From an uncultured Vicinamibacterales bacterium (GTDB lineage Bacteria > Acidobacteriota > Vicinamibacteria > Vicinamibacterales > UBA8438), in the NCBI GenBank assembly GCA_958295905.1, contig OY282382.1:2938001-3002000 (forward strand): a stretch of DNA of 64,000 bases. The letters are read 5' to 3'. The notes below the pieces were generated by a model. That model worked only from the letters and a program-made list of their open reading frames with translations. It ran no database searches and was not told the origin of the DNA. The translations under genes and the position numbers were made by a program. Shown in pieces: positions 40,998-50,900 of the stretch (position 1 is the stretch's first letter; every line of letters begins with the position of its first letter).

Positions 40998-43565
40998 ATG
41001 GAACAACTGCCACACGCCATTGCTCAACGACTAGAGGACTTCCTCAACCGCCCCAACCCTGTTCTGTTCGCCGGTGCCGGCGTTGGTACTCGCGTTGGGT
41101 TCCCCACATGGGACGCCTTCATCTGGTCTCTGGCGGACGTTTGTAAACGGTTCAATGATCAAGAGTCCGCTTTACTAATTCGCCGACGCCTCGAACAGTG
41201 CCAGCATCTTGGCGCGGCCAGTGTATTCAAGACCACTCATTTGGTTCCCGAGGGCGAACGTTGGAAAGCACTCGCTGAACCATTCACTCGTGAAGCTACG
41301 AACCTGGACAAGTTAGTCGCCCTGGTTGGTCTTCGATTCAGCGCCATTGTTACCACAAACTACGACCATAGCCTCCATGACGCCCACAGCAAAGTATTCC
41401 GCAAGTGGGTCGTTCCAGTCGAACGAGGTAGTCTGCGGAGCGCCTCCCAGAGCCGTGATTACTTCATTGCAAGAATCCATGGAAATGCTGAGAAACCGAC
41501 ATCAATGGTCGTGGACACTAGCGACTACAAGGAACTGCGCCAGGACGGCGACTACCTTGACTTCGTTCTCAATTTGCTCCAAACTCGATCGTGCCTCTTT
41601 TTTGGGTTCTCTTTCTTAGATCCGGCCATTCGTCATGTACTAGATATCCATGCCGAGCGGCATGGGCCAGTGTTCGAGAAGCTCCATATCGCACTTGTTC
41701 CGACAGACCAGCAAGAGCTGATTCAACGGCTCCATGCAGTCAACATCGAAGCCGTCCATTACAGTCCTGCTGACAACCATGCTGACGCATGGCGAGCTAT
41801 CCGTCAACTACACGACTCTTATTCCGTTTCTGCTCCCGCACCAATTCCGTTAGTCGATCCCATCTTCGGGCACGCGCCGCTTCACAAGTTTCTCGCATTT
41901 GCGCATGCCCAGACTCTTATCCGTCGGCATGTGCAACCAGTTACAGACATTGCAAGGGACGGCCTTGTAGCATCATTTATATCTTCGGAGTCAGGCGCGG
42001 TTGACGAGAAAGCGATTCGCGCCGCCGTTGCGTCTCTACTGGGGTTGTCACCGGTTGAAGCTCACCAAGTGGTTGCGACATCTATCGATCGTCTCGCCAC
42101 ACGTGACAGCGTTCGGCGAGACGGCTCGACAGTGTCATGGATCGGGTCGCAGGAGTCAAGTGTTGATCGCGACCTTGGGCAGTTGACCAAGAGTGCCCTG
42201 TATAGAATGCGAGTGCGCTATGGAGTGCGGGCGACGGATCAAGATCGACGGGCAGCGAAAGCACTAATCGAAGTTGTTTTATTAACAAGAGCGTGGGATC
42301 TTGGTGTGCAATTTGCTAGAGGCTATTCGGGTTGGAACGCCAACACTAAAGGTATCGTTGAGGACTCCTTGAATCTCTTGCCGGTCTCTGACCGGCCGAC
42401 TAACGCGAAACAGCTTGGCGGCGCGGTTCAAGGACTATTGAATGCCCCGGAGTCTCGAGACGCGGCGATCCTTGCCAAGCTCGGCCGTGTGGCGTTCGGA
42501 ATCCAGCTCGTCCTTGCGTCGCCTCGACAAACGCTGTTTCATCAGCACGCGCTTCCCCGCGCAGTGTACCTGGATGCCAGCGTGCTATTGCCCTTTATTA
42601 CTGCGGGGCACCCTCTGGAACCGACATACAGGGAGGTGATCGCACGCTTGGCTCGTGCTGCGCGACAGAAGGGAACGGAGATGTCGATCTCCGTAGGTAG
42701 ACAGTTCCTGGAAGAAATCGTAGCTCATCGACAACGGGCAATTGAAATGGTGCAGTCTGGTGGCCTCGAAGATCCAGAGACTCTGAGCCGCCACATTCAA
42801 TTCCACTCCGCCGTCAATACGAATGTATTCGTTGGTGCTTTCGGGACAGCAGTGGCGTCTGACACAGCGCCGCACACGTTCGCAGAATTTCTTAAAGACG
42901 TTGCACCGTACACGGACGAAGAGACGCTCGCCGCCTACCTGGAACGCAGAGGTGTAGAAACCGTAGAAATGCGATTCAGAAGGGAGTTCGACAAAGAATT
43001 CCAAACCGCGTTGAGCGCGCTTAAGGAAGCATACCAGACCATAGACCGGAACAAGGCGAGCATCCTCGTGGAACACGAGGCGCAACAGATAGCACAGCTT
43101 GCGATTCACGGCGGAGCTGGTGTTAGTTGTATCTTTGTTACCGCCGACGGCAAACTGCGGAGAGCGGTGGCGTTGGCCACCGAACTGCGAGAAATGTCTA
43201 GGTTGCTGGTTTCACACCTTGGCTTGGTTGCCCTTGCTGACGTCTTGGTGGGGATCGAGGAGGCTGACGCCGGGTCACTGTCGCGAATGATGTGGTTGTC
43301 AACGGATACGGACGATGAAGAAGGACTACTGGAATATTTTGTCAATCTGGGACTTCAAAAATACGACGAGAGCATGTCGAACGATTTGCAGGCCCTAGCC
43401 GAAAGGTGTGCTAAGGAGGCCAAGAAGGAGGCGCGGCTGCAGAAACTTGATCTATCGGCAACTTCTCGGCACGTGGAAGAGACGGTTAAGTTCCTTGGCC
43501 GGGTCGAGGACCGTTTCTATGAGTCGTGGGATGAAGCGATTCGTCGGCGGCATCGCGAGGAGTGA
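40998..43565 (+). CDS. SIR2-PIN fusion protein, predicted defence effector
   Basis: 855 residues. The N-terminal SIR2 domain has PVLFAGAGVGTRVGFPTW (NAD-binding loop, about 21-38), TTNYD (119-123), the catalytic-type His in ARIHGNAEKP (His161) and FFGFSFLDPAI (201-211). In phage-defence SIR2 proteins this domain degrades NAD+. A helical middle follows (about 280-510). The C-terminal half carries a PIN-like nuclease pattern: VYLDASVLLPF (first Asp, about 526), VEHEAQQIAQLA (acidic, about 695) and CIFVTADGKLRRAV (Asp about 717), then a helical tail. Composition is clearly more AT-rich than the neighbours. It stands alone, 63 bases before the DUF1156 methylase. The SIR2 call is strong; the PIN call is a good pattern match. 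Confidence 0.8.
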   Translation: MEQLPHAIAQRLEDFLNRPNPVLFAGAGVGTRVGFPTWDAFIWSLADVCKRFNDQESALLIRRRLEQCQHLGAASVFKTTHLVPEGERWKALAEPFTREATNLDKLVALVGLRFSAIVTTNYDHSLHDAHSKVFRKWVVPVERGSLRSASQSRDYFIARIHGNAEKPTSMVVDTSDYKELRQDGDYLDFVLNLLQTRSCLFFGFSFLDPAIRHVLDIHAERHGPVFEKLHIALVPTDQQELIQRLHAVNIEAVHYSPADNHADAWRAIRQLHDSYSVSAPAPIPLVDPIFGHAPLHKFLAFAHAQTLIRRHVQPVTDIARDGLVASFISSESGAVDEKAIRAAVASLLGLSPVEAHQVVATSIDRLATRDSVRRDGSTVSWIGSQESSVDRDLGQLTKSALYRMRVRYGVRATDQDRRAAKALIEVVLLTRAWDLGVQFARGYSGWNANTKGIVEDSLNLLPVSDRPTNAKQLGGAVQGLLNAPESRDAAILAKLGRVAFGIQLVLASPRQTLFHQHALPRAVYLDASVLLPFITAGHPLEPTYREVIARLARAARQKGTEMSISVGRQFLEEIVAHRQRAIEMVQSGGLEDPETLSRHIQFHSAVNTNVFVGAFGTAVASDTAPHTFAEFLKDVAPYTDEETLAAYLERRGVETVEMRFRREFDKEFQTALSALKEAYQTIDRNKASILVEHEAQQIAQLAIHGGAGVSCIFVTADGKLRRAVALATELREMSRLLVSHLGLVALADVLVGIEEADAGSLSRMMWLSTDTDDEEGLLEYFVNLGLQKYDESMSNDLQALAERCAKEAKKEARLQKLDLSATSRHVEETVKFLGRVEDRFYESWDEAIRRRHREE

Positions 43566-43628
43566 TCTGCGGGTGGCTGCGATGGACGGAGTGAGCGGGA
43601 ATGACGAAGGGTAGAGGACAGAACTGGA

Positions 43629-46600
43629 GTGCCTGACATTCGCCTGATCGAACGCTGGCTGCCGATTGCGGCGCTCGCCATCGAGAGTACGCGCGAGCGG
43701 ACGCCGATGACGCCGTTTCCGGCGCCGAACCGTCTCCACGTCTGGTGGGCGCGCCGGCCGCTGGTGGCGTCGCGGGCGGCAATCCTGGCGTCGCTGCTGC
43801 CGGCGGACGCGGACCGGGAGAAGTTCCTGCACGTCATCGGGATTCACGGGGATCCGGTGGCGGTGCGCCGCAGGATTGACGCGGCCCGCCGTCGAGGAGA
43901 ACGCTTCGAGGGACAGGCGTACAGCTATCCACGAGCGTTCGGCCATGTTCCCGGACGGGACGACGAGCGGTGGTTGGAGAGCGCGCTGGGCGCGCGTGCC
44001 CTGGCGACCGTCGCGGTGCTCGATCCGACTGCCGGCGGGGGGAGCATTCCCTTCGAGGCGCTACGGCTCGGCGCCCGAGTCGTGGCCAACGACCTCAATC
44101 CCGTCTCCACGCTGATCATGCGTGCCACCGTTGCGTGGCCGTTCATGTACGGCGCGGCGCTCGAATCGGCATTCGACGAGCTGTCGGAGCGCTTCATGCG
44201 GACGAGAGAAGAACGTCTCGCACCGTACTTCCCACCGGAGCCTCAATCGAATGCCATTACCACCAACTACCTCTGGGCGCGCACGGTCACCTGCCCGTAC
44301 TGCGACGGTCTCGTGCCGCTGTCGCCGAACTGGCGGCTGGCGCCGGACGGAACCGGGGTCCGGCTGCTGCCCGACTGCGCCGGCGGTCCGGGAACCGCGG
44401 GCCGCGTCTGCGCGTTCGAGATCGTCGGGTCGGTGAAGGAGCAGTTTCCAGGTACGGTAGCCCGCGGCGACGGGCACTGCCCGTACGCCGACTGCGGCCG
44501 GGTGATCGACGGCGGCGAGATCAAGCGGCAGGCGCAGGGCGGCCGGATGGGTGAGCAGCTCTTCGCAGTTGTCTACAAGCGGCGGGTGGAGACGAGGACG
44601 AAGTCGGGCAAGCGCGGTCGGGACAAATGGGTGCGAGGATACCGCGCCCCACGGCCCGAGGATGACAACGGAACGGATATCCGCGACAGGCTCACGGAGA
44701 AGGTGCCGGAGTGGGGTGCCCTCGACATCGTGCCGAGTGAGTCTATCGGTGAGCTGTCCAATTACGATCGCGGTCACAAGCTGTACGGCATGTTTCGATG
44801 GACAGACCTGTTCTCGCCGCGCCAGCTTCTCTGCCACGGCGTCAGCGTGGAGGTGTTCCGGGAGATGCTCGACGCGGATCGGGCAGCGGGCCGGCTGGAC
44901 GATTTGCGCAAGGCGGCCTACGGCTACTTGGCGCTCGCGCTGGACACGATGTTGGACTACAACAACCGATGCAGCTATTGGGACGCCATCACCGGCAGGG
45001 GAGTACGGCACATTTTCGCCCGCCACGACTTCGCGTTCGTGTGGTCGTACGCTGAGATGGCTCCGCTCGTCGTGGGAGTCGGCTACGACTGGGCCATCGA
45101 CAAGACCGCCAAGTGCATCCGCGAGCTCGTCGCCCTCGTCCGTCCGGAAGCCGGCGGCGGCGCCGGGCTCCCCGGCCTGTTCGACCCGCCCGCCGCCGAC
45201 GCCGATGCGCGCGCCCCGTCCGCCGACGAACCGAGTCCCCGGCGGGGAGATTCCCCCTTCGCGGCCGACGGCGCGGATCGACGCGGACCGGGCCCTCGCG
45301 GGACGAATCCGGGGACGAGCGCCCCCTTCGCGGCCGCCGGCGCTGATGCCCGCGAACCGTCCGCCGACCGCACCCTCCTCACCGGGGCCGAAGGTCCCGC
45401 CGCCCGCGCCAACTCTCCCGCCGGCGCCCCGCCGCCGGTCACCATCACCTGCAAGTCGGGCGACGACCTCGACCATCTGGCCGACGGCTCGGTCGACGTG
45501 GTCGTCATGGACCCGCCCTACTACGACAACGTGATGTACGCCGAGCTGTCGGACTTCTTCTACGTCTGGCTCAAACGCACGGCCGGCCACGTGTTCCCCG
45601 AGCTCTTCCGCCGCAAACTGACCGACAAGGAGCGCGAGGCGGTCGCCAATCCGGCCCGCTTCGCGGGACAGCCGGGGGCCAGGGAGCTGGCCGGACGCGA
45701 CTACCGGCGGCGCATGGCGGCCATCTTCGCCGAGTGCCGGCGGGTCCTCAAGCCCGAGGGCATCATGACGCTGATGTTCACGCACAAGGCGACCGGTGCC
45801 TGGGACGCGCTGACCACGGGGCTTATCGAGGCCGGCTTCGTCATCACCGCGTCGTGGCCGGTGAACACCGAATCGGGAGGCGGACTGCACATCAAGAACA
45901 AAGCCGCGGCGAAGAGCACGGTCTTTCTCGCTTGCCGCCCCCGCCGGACCGGCCCGCCCCGCGGCGGGGAAGGCGCCGGCGCCGTGCGCGAGGCCCGCCC
46001 GGCCTACGGAGACGACGCGGCGGCGGTGTACTGGGAGGATGTGGAGCCCGGGGTGGCGCGCGCGGTCCGGGCGCGGGTCGAGGCGTTCCAGGACGCGGGG
46101 ATCACCGGGGTCGACCTGTACCTGGCGTCGTTCGGGCCGGCGCTCGAGGAGTTCTCGCGCCACTGGCCGTTGCGCCGGGGCGCGCCGCGCCCGAAGCCGG
46201 TGGAACGCCGGCGGCAGCGGGTGCTGTTCGAGGAGCCGTGGGACCCGTACGCGGTCACCCCCGAGGACGCGCTCGACGCGGCGCGGCGCGAGGTCAAGCG
46301 GTGGCGGCTGAGCCAACTGACGCACGTCAAAGCCGACGACGACCTCGATCCGCTGACGGCGTTCTTCGTGCTGGCGTGGGACGCCTTCCGGGCTCCCGTG
46401 TTCGCCTACGACGAAGCGCTGCGGCTGGCCCGCGCGGTCGGCGTCGACCTGGAAGAGGGTGTGGTCGGCCGGGTCGCGGGCAAGAAGGGGAGCGACCTGC
46501 ACATGTGGGACAGCGCGCGGCGGGCGGCGGGCGGGGCGCTCGGGCCGGCCGACGGGTCGCGGGGGATGATCGACGCGCTGCACCACGCGGCCCACGCGGC

Positions 46601-46856
46601 GCGCGGGCGGTCCGTCGCCGCCGCGGCGGAGCTGCTCGCCGCGGCCGGCCTGGACCGCGAGCCGCGCTTCTTCACGGCGCTCGAAGCGGTGCTGGAGATC
46701 CTGCCGCCGTCGACGGCGTTCACGGGCATCGCGCTCGACGGGGCGGTCGAGGCGTCCGGCAGCGACTTCGAGGCGCTCTACAACCTGTACCGCTTCGCCT
46801 ACGGCGACCGCATCGACGAGCCGGACCAGTTGCGCCTGTGGCGGGAGGAGAGCTGA
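43629..46856 (+). CDS. DUF1156 family adenine-specific DNA methyltransferase
   Basis: 1,075 residues. The N-terminal DUF1156 segment (MPDIRLIERWLPIAAL...RLHVWWARRPL) is diagnostic. The SAM motif DPTAGGGSIPFEAL starts at Asp132, two zinc-ribbon-like CPYC and CPYADC segments lie at about 222-285, and the catalytic motif is DPPYYDN (about 628). A low-complexity linker (about 515-600, with SPFAADGADRRG and APFAAAGADARE as imperfect repeats) separates the halves. GTG 43629 matches the N-terminus of the truncated copy at 33268. It precedes an Rpn gene and a PLD-helicase, forming with DUF499 a predicted modification-based defence system; it probably marks host DNA. Confidence 0.92.
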   Translation: MPDIRLIERWLPIAALAIESTRERTPMTPFPAPNRLHVWWARRPLVASRAAILASLLPADADREKFLHVIGIHGDPVAVRRRIDAARRRGERFEGQAYSYPRAFGHVPGRDDERWLESALGARALATVAVLDPTAGGGSIPFEALRLGARVVANDLNPVSTLIMRATVAWPFMYGAALESAFDELSERFMRTREERLAPYFPPEPQSNAITTNYLWARTVTCPYCDGLVPLSPNWRLAPDGTGVRLLPDCAGGPGTAGRVCAFEIVGSVKEQFPGTVARGDGHCPYADCGRVIDGGEIKRQAQGGRMGEQLFAVVYKRRVETRTKSGKRGRDKWVRGYRAPRPEDDNGTDIRDRLTEKVPEWGALDIVPSESIGELSNYDRGHKLYGMFRWTDLFSPRQLLCHGVSVEVFREMLDADRAAGRLDDLRKAAYGYLALALDTMLDYNNRCSYWDAITGRGVRHIFARHDFAFVWSYAEMAPLVVGVGYDWAIDKTAKCIRELVALVRPEAGGGAGLPGLFDPPAADADARAPSADEPSPRRGDSPFAADGADRRGPGPRGTNPGTSAPFAAAGADAREPSADRTLLTGAEGPAARANSPAGAPPPVTITCKSGDDLDHLADGSVDVVVMDPPYYDNVMYAELSDFFYVWLKRTAGHVFPELFRRKLTDKEREAVANPARFAGQPGARELAGRDYRRRMAAIFAECRRVLKPEGIMTLMFTHKATGAWDALTTGLIEAGFVITASWPVNTESGGGLHIKNKAAAKSTVFLACRPRRTGPPRGGEGAGAVREARPAYGDDAAAVYWEDVEPGVARAVRARVEAFQDAGITGVDLYLASFGPALEEFSRHWPLRRGAPRPKPVERRRQRVLFEEPWDPYAVTPEDALDAARREVKRWRLSQLTHVKADDDLDPLTAFFVLAWDAFRAPVFAYDEALRLARAVGVDLEEGVVGRVAGKKGSDLHMWDSARRAAGGALGPADGSRGMIDALHHAAHAARGRSVAAAAELLAAAGLDREPRFFTALEAVLEILPPSTAFTGIALDGAVEASGSDFEALYNLYRFAYGDRIDEPDQLRLWREES

Positions 46857-46904
46857 CCGGCGCCGTCGCCCGCGATTCCCCCGGTATGATGGGGAGCATC
46901 CCTC

Positions 46905-47939
46905 ATGGACGACGCAGCCTACAAACGGTTGTTCTCGCGGCCCTCCATGGTCCGGGACCTCCTGCGCGGCTTCGCCGCCCGCGGCTGGAGCGGCGGCCTC
47001 GACTTCGGCTCGCTGACGCCGCTGCCGGCCAGCTACGTCAGCCGCGATCTGCGGCAGCGCCACGGCGACTCGGTGTGGCGCGTCCGGTTCCACGACCGGC
47101 GGTGGCTCTATCTGGTGTTGCTGCTGGAGTTCCAGTCGGGAGTCGACCGGGCGATGGCCGTGCGCATGCTGACCTATACCGGTTTGCTGTACGAGAAGCT
47201 GATCGGAGAAGGGGTGCTGCGCGAGCACGGTGCGCTGCCGCCGGTGTTGCCGATCGTGATCTACAACGGCCGGCGGCCGTGGTCGGCGCCGGCGGACGTG
47301 GCCGGGCTGATTGCGGCGGGCGAGCCGGCGCTGGCGCGGTATCAGCCGTCGCAGCGCTATTTTCTGTTGGACGAAGGGCGCGCCGAGGGCGGCGGTCTGC
47401 CGCCGGGCAACCTGGTGTCGGCGCTGATCGCGTTGGAGACGAATCGCGATCGGGCGCGGTTGCCGGCTCTGCTCGAGGTGTTGATCGCTCTGCTGCGGGA
47501 GCAGGACGACGAGGAGTTGACGAATGCGTTCAGCGCGTGGGCGCGGCAGGTGCTGTTGCCGCGGCGGGTGCGCGCAGGGGTCCCGGCGTTGCTGCCGGGC
47601 CTGGAGGAGGTACGCGCGATGCTGTCGGAAACCGTGCAGGAGTGGACCGAACAGTGGGTCGAGCAGGGGATCGAGCGGGGGATCGAGCAGGGAATCGAGC
47701 GGGGAATCGAGCAGGGCCGCGCCGAGGAACGCGCGCTGTTGTGCCGCCTGGCGGCGCGCAAGTTCGATGCCGCCACCGCGCAGCGGCTGGCCGCGGTGCT
47801 GGCGGACGTCACCGATCCGGACCGCTTGGCGGAGGTCGGCGACCGGATCATCGAGTGTGAGACGGCGGCCGATCTGTTCGCCCGCATCCCCGGCACCGGC
47901 GGGGCCGCGACTGAGGAACAACGCGGGGAGGAGAGCTGA
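46905..47939 (+). CDS. Rpn-family PD-(D/E)XK nuclease (recombination-promoting, transposase-like)
   Basis: 344 residues. The N-terminal nuclease domain contains YLVLLLEFQSGVDRAMAVR (catalytic E-x-Q variant, about 72-90), and LPIVIYNGRRPW follows, as in Rpn/YhgA proteins. A C-terminal region has the repeat IERGIEQGIERGIEQG (about 249-264), usual for this family, then a helical end. Rpn proteins are DNA endonucleases that promote recombination, and some act in phage defence. It sits between the methylase and helicase genes, 48 bases after the first and 3 before the second, so it may have inserted into the operon or been recruited to it. Fragments of relatives lie at 51598-52045 and 53096-53220. 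Confidence 0.88.
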   Translation: MDDAAYKRLFSRPSMVRDLLRGFAARGWSGGLDFGSLTPLPASYVSRDLRQRHGDSVWRVRFHDRRWLYLVLLLEFQSGVDRAMAVRMLTYTGLLYEKLIGEGVLREHGALPPVLPIVIYNGRRPWSAPADVAGLIAAGEPALARYQPSQRYFLLDEGRAEGGGLPPGNLVSALIALETNRDRARLPALLEVLIALLREQDDEELTNAFSAWARQVLLPRRVRAGVPALLPGLEEVRAMLSETVQEWTEQWVEQGIERGIEQGIERGIEQGRAEERALLCRLAARKFDAATAQRLAAVLADVTDPDRLAEVGDRIIECETAADLFARIPGTGGAATEEQRGEES

Positions 47940-47942
47940 CGC

Positions 47943-50900
47943 ATGCTCGCCGGGCGGACGTGGCAGCGCAAGTACACGCCGGACGACGGCGACTTGGTGC
48001 GGCTGTTCTACGTCCCCGCGCTCGAAGACGCGGAGCGCTACGACCGCCTGACCGGCTACTTCAACGCCGGGGCGCTCGCGCTGGCCGCCCGCGGCATCGA
48101 GGGGTTGGTCCGCAACCGCGGCCACATGCGTCTCGTGGTCGGCTGCACCCTGCCGCCGGCCGAGATCGAAGCCATCGAACGGGGGGCGGCGCTGCGCGGG
48201 CGGGTCGAGCGCCATCTCGCCGAGCTGCCGCTGGCACCGCCGGACCAGGGCGCGGCCGACGCGTTGGAGCTGCTGGCGTGGATGGTGGCGCGCGGGCATC
48301 TCGACGTGAAGGTGGCGGTGCCGTGCGACGCCGAGCGCCGCCCGATTCCCGAGGACGGCATCTTCCACGAGAAGGCCGGCGTCGTGGCCGACCGGGCCGG
48401 CGACCGGCTCGCCTGGACCGGCAGCCTGAACGAGACCGCGGCCGGCTGGCGCCGCAACTGGGAAAGCATCCACGTCTACACGAGCTGGGGGGCGGAGCCG
48501 AAGCGCGTCGACGACGAGGAGGGCAATTTCGGACGCATCTGGGCCGACCGGGCGAAGCGGGTGATCGTGCTCGACACGCCCGAGGCGGTGCGCCGCGACC
48601 TGATGCGCTTCATGCCCGACAGCGACCAGCCGGCGCGCCTGCGCGCGCCCGGGCCGGAGCCGCCGCCGGGCGCGGTCGCCCCGGCGATCGAGTCGGATGA
48701 TCGGCCGGCCGACGACGTCCCGCCGGCCGTCGATCTGCGCCGCCGGGTCTGGGCCTTCATCGACCGCGCGCCGGCGCTGCCCGATGGGGGGGCGCGCGTC
48801 GGCGAGGCCACGGCCGCGGTCACGCCCTGGCCGCATCAGGTGCGGGCGTTCGAGCGGCTCTACGCGCACTGGCCGCCGCGGCTGCTCATCGCCGACGAGG
48901 TGGGGCTGGGCAAGACCATCCAGGCCGGCCTGCTGCTGCGGCAGGCGTGGCTGGCCGGCCGCGCGAAGCGGATCCTGATTCTGGCCCCGAAGGCGGTGCT
49001 CCGCCAGTGGCAGATCGAGCTGCGCGAGAAGTTCAACCTGAACTGGCCGATCTACGACGGGCGCCAGTTCGTCTGGTACGCCTCGCCGGCCCTGCGCGGG
49101 GGGGAACGGCGCCCCGTCACCCCCGATGCGTGGCACGCCGAGCCGGTCGTCATCGCGTCCAGCCACCTCATGCGGCGCCGTGACCGGGCGCAGGTCCTGC
49201 TGGAGGAAGCGCCGCCGTGGGACTTGGTGGTGCTCGACGAAGCCCATCACGCCCGGCGGCGTGCGGCGGGGTCGGCGCAGGAAGGGGGACCGAACGCGCT
49301 GTTGCGGCTCCTGCAGGGCCTGAAGGACCGCGCCGCGGGCCTGCTGCTGCTGACGGCGACGCCCATGCAGGTGCATCCCATCGAGGTGTGGGACCTGCTG
49401 AACCTGCTGGGCCTGCCGGCCGACTGGACCGGGCCGGCGTTTCTGCGGTTCTTCGAGGATGTCGCGCAGCCGAGCCCGTCGCCCGATGCCGTCGAGCGGA
49501 TGGCGCGGCTGTTCCGGGCGGCGGAGCGGGCGTTCGGCAGGGTGGCGGCGCCCGACGCCCGGCGGATTGCCGGGTTGTCGCCCCTGCGGGCCGCCCGCGT
49601 GCTCCGCGCGCTGCGCGACCCCGCCAGCATTCCCCGCCGGCAGCTCGAAACGCCGGATCGCCGCGCCGCCCTGGCCGTCATGCGGTCGCACACGCCGGTC
49701 CGCCACTTGGTCTCGCGCCACACCCGCGCGCTGCTGCGCCGCTATCACGAGAAGGGGCTGCTGACGACGCCGATCGCCGAACGCCGGGTCGAGGATCGCT
49801 TCGTCGAGATGACCGCCGGCGAGCGGGCGCTGTACGACGCGGTGGAGGACTACATCGCCACCACCTACAACCAGGCGGCGGCCGACGAGCGGACCGCGGT
49901 GGGGTTCGTCATGACCATCTACCGCCGCCGGCTCGCCAGCAGCTTCCAGGCCCTGCGCACGACGCTCGAACGGCACCTCGGCGCGGTGGCCGGGGCCGGC
50001 GGCGCCCCGGCCGGCGGCGGTGCGGGCCATTCGCCGCGCCGGCTCTCCGCCGGCCCCGCGAACGCCGGGGCCGGCGGGAACGCGGCGGCCGGTGCCGGCG
50101 ATCCGCCGTACCCGCCCGTCGCCGGCCTGGACGAGGACATATCTGACGACGAGACCTCGGACGAGGCGCGGGAGGTCGACGAGGTGGCGGTGCTCGAGCA
50201 GCGGGCGCTGGCCTTCGAGGAGGCCGCCGACATCGGGAGGCTGCTGGACGGCATCGCCCGCCTGCCTCCCGACGGCAAGGCGCAGGAACTCAAGGACGTG
50301 ATCCGCGAACTGCGCCGCGCCGGCTTCGCCCAGGCGATGGTGTTCACGCAGTACACCGACACGATGGATTTCCTGCGGGAGGCGCTCGGCGGCTGGGACG
50401 CGGCTTCCGGAGACGACCGGCCGGAGGGGCGCGGGTCGGCCGAGTCCGGGGCGCGGAATCCGGGTCCCGCGGGACCCGGCCGGCCTTCGCCGGAGCCGCC
50501 CGCGGACGGGTCGCCGCCCGCCGACCGGCCTGCGGGCGCCTTGCGGCTGATGTGCTTTTCCGGCCGCGGCGGCGAGGTCCGATCCGCCGGCGGCGCGTGG
50601 AGCGCTGTCGGCCGCGACGAGGTCAAGCGCCGCTTCCGGGAGGGCGGGGCCGATCTGCTGCTGTGCACCGACGCCGCCGCGGAAGGGCTGAACTTCCAGT
50701 TCTGCGGCGCCCTGATCAACTACGACATGCCGTGGAACCCGATGCGGGTCGAGCAGCGGATCGGCCGCATCGACCGTCTCGGGCAGGCGCATCCGGCGAT
50801 CCGCATCGTCAACCTGCACTACGCGGGAACCGTCGAGACCGACGTCTACCGCGCGCTGCGCACCCGCATCAACCTGTTCGAGTCGGTGGTCGGTCCTCTG

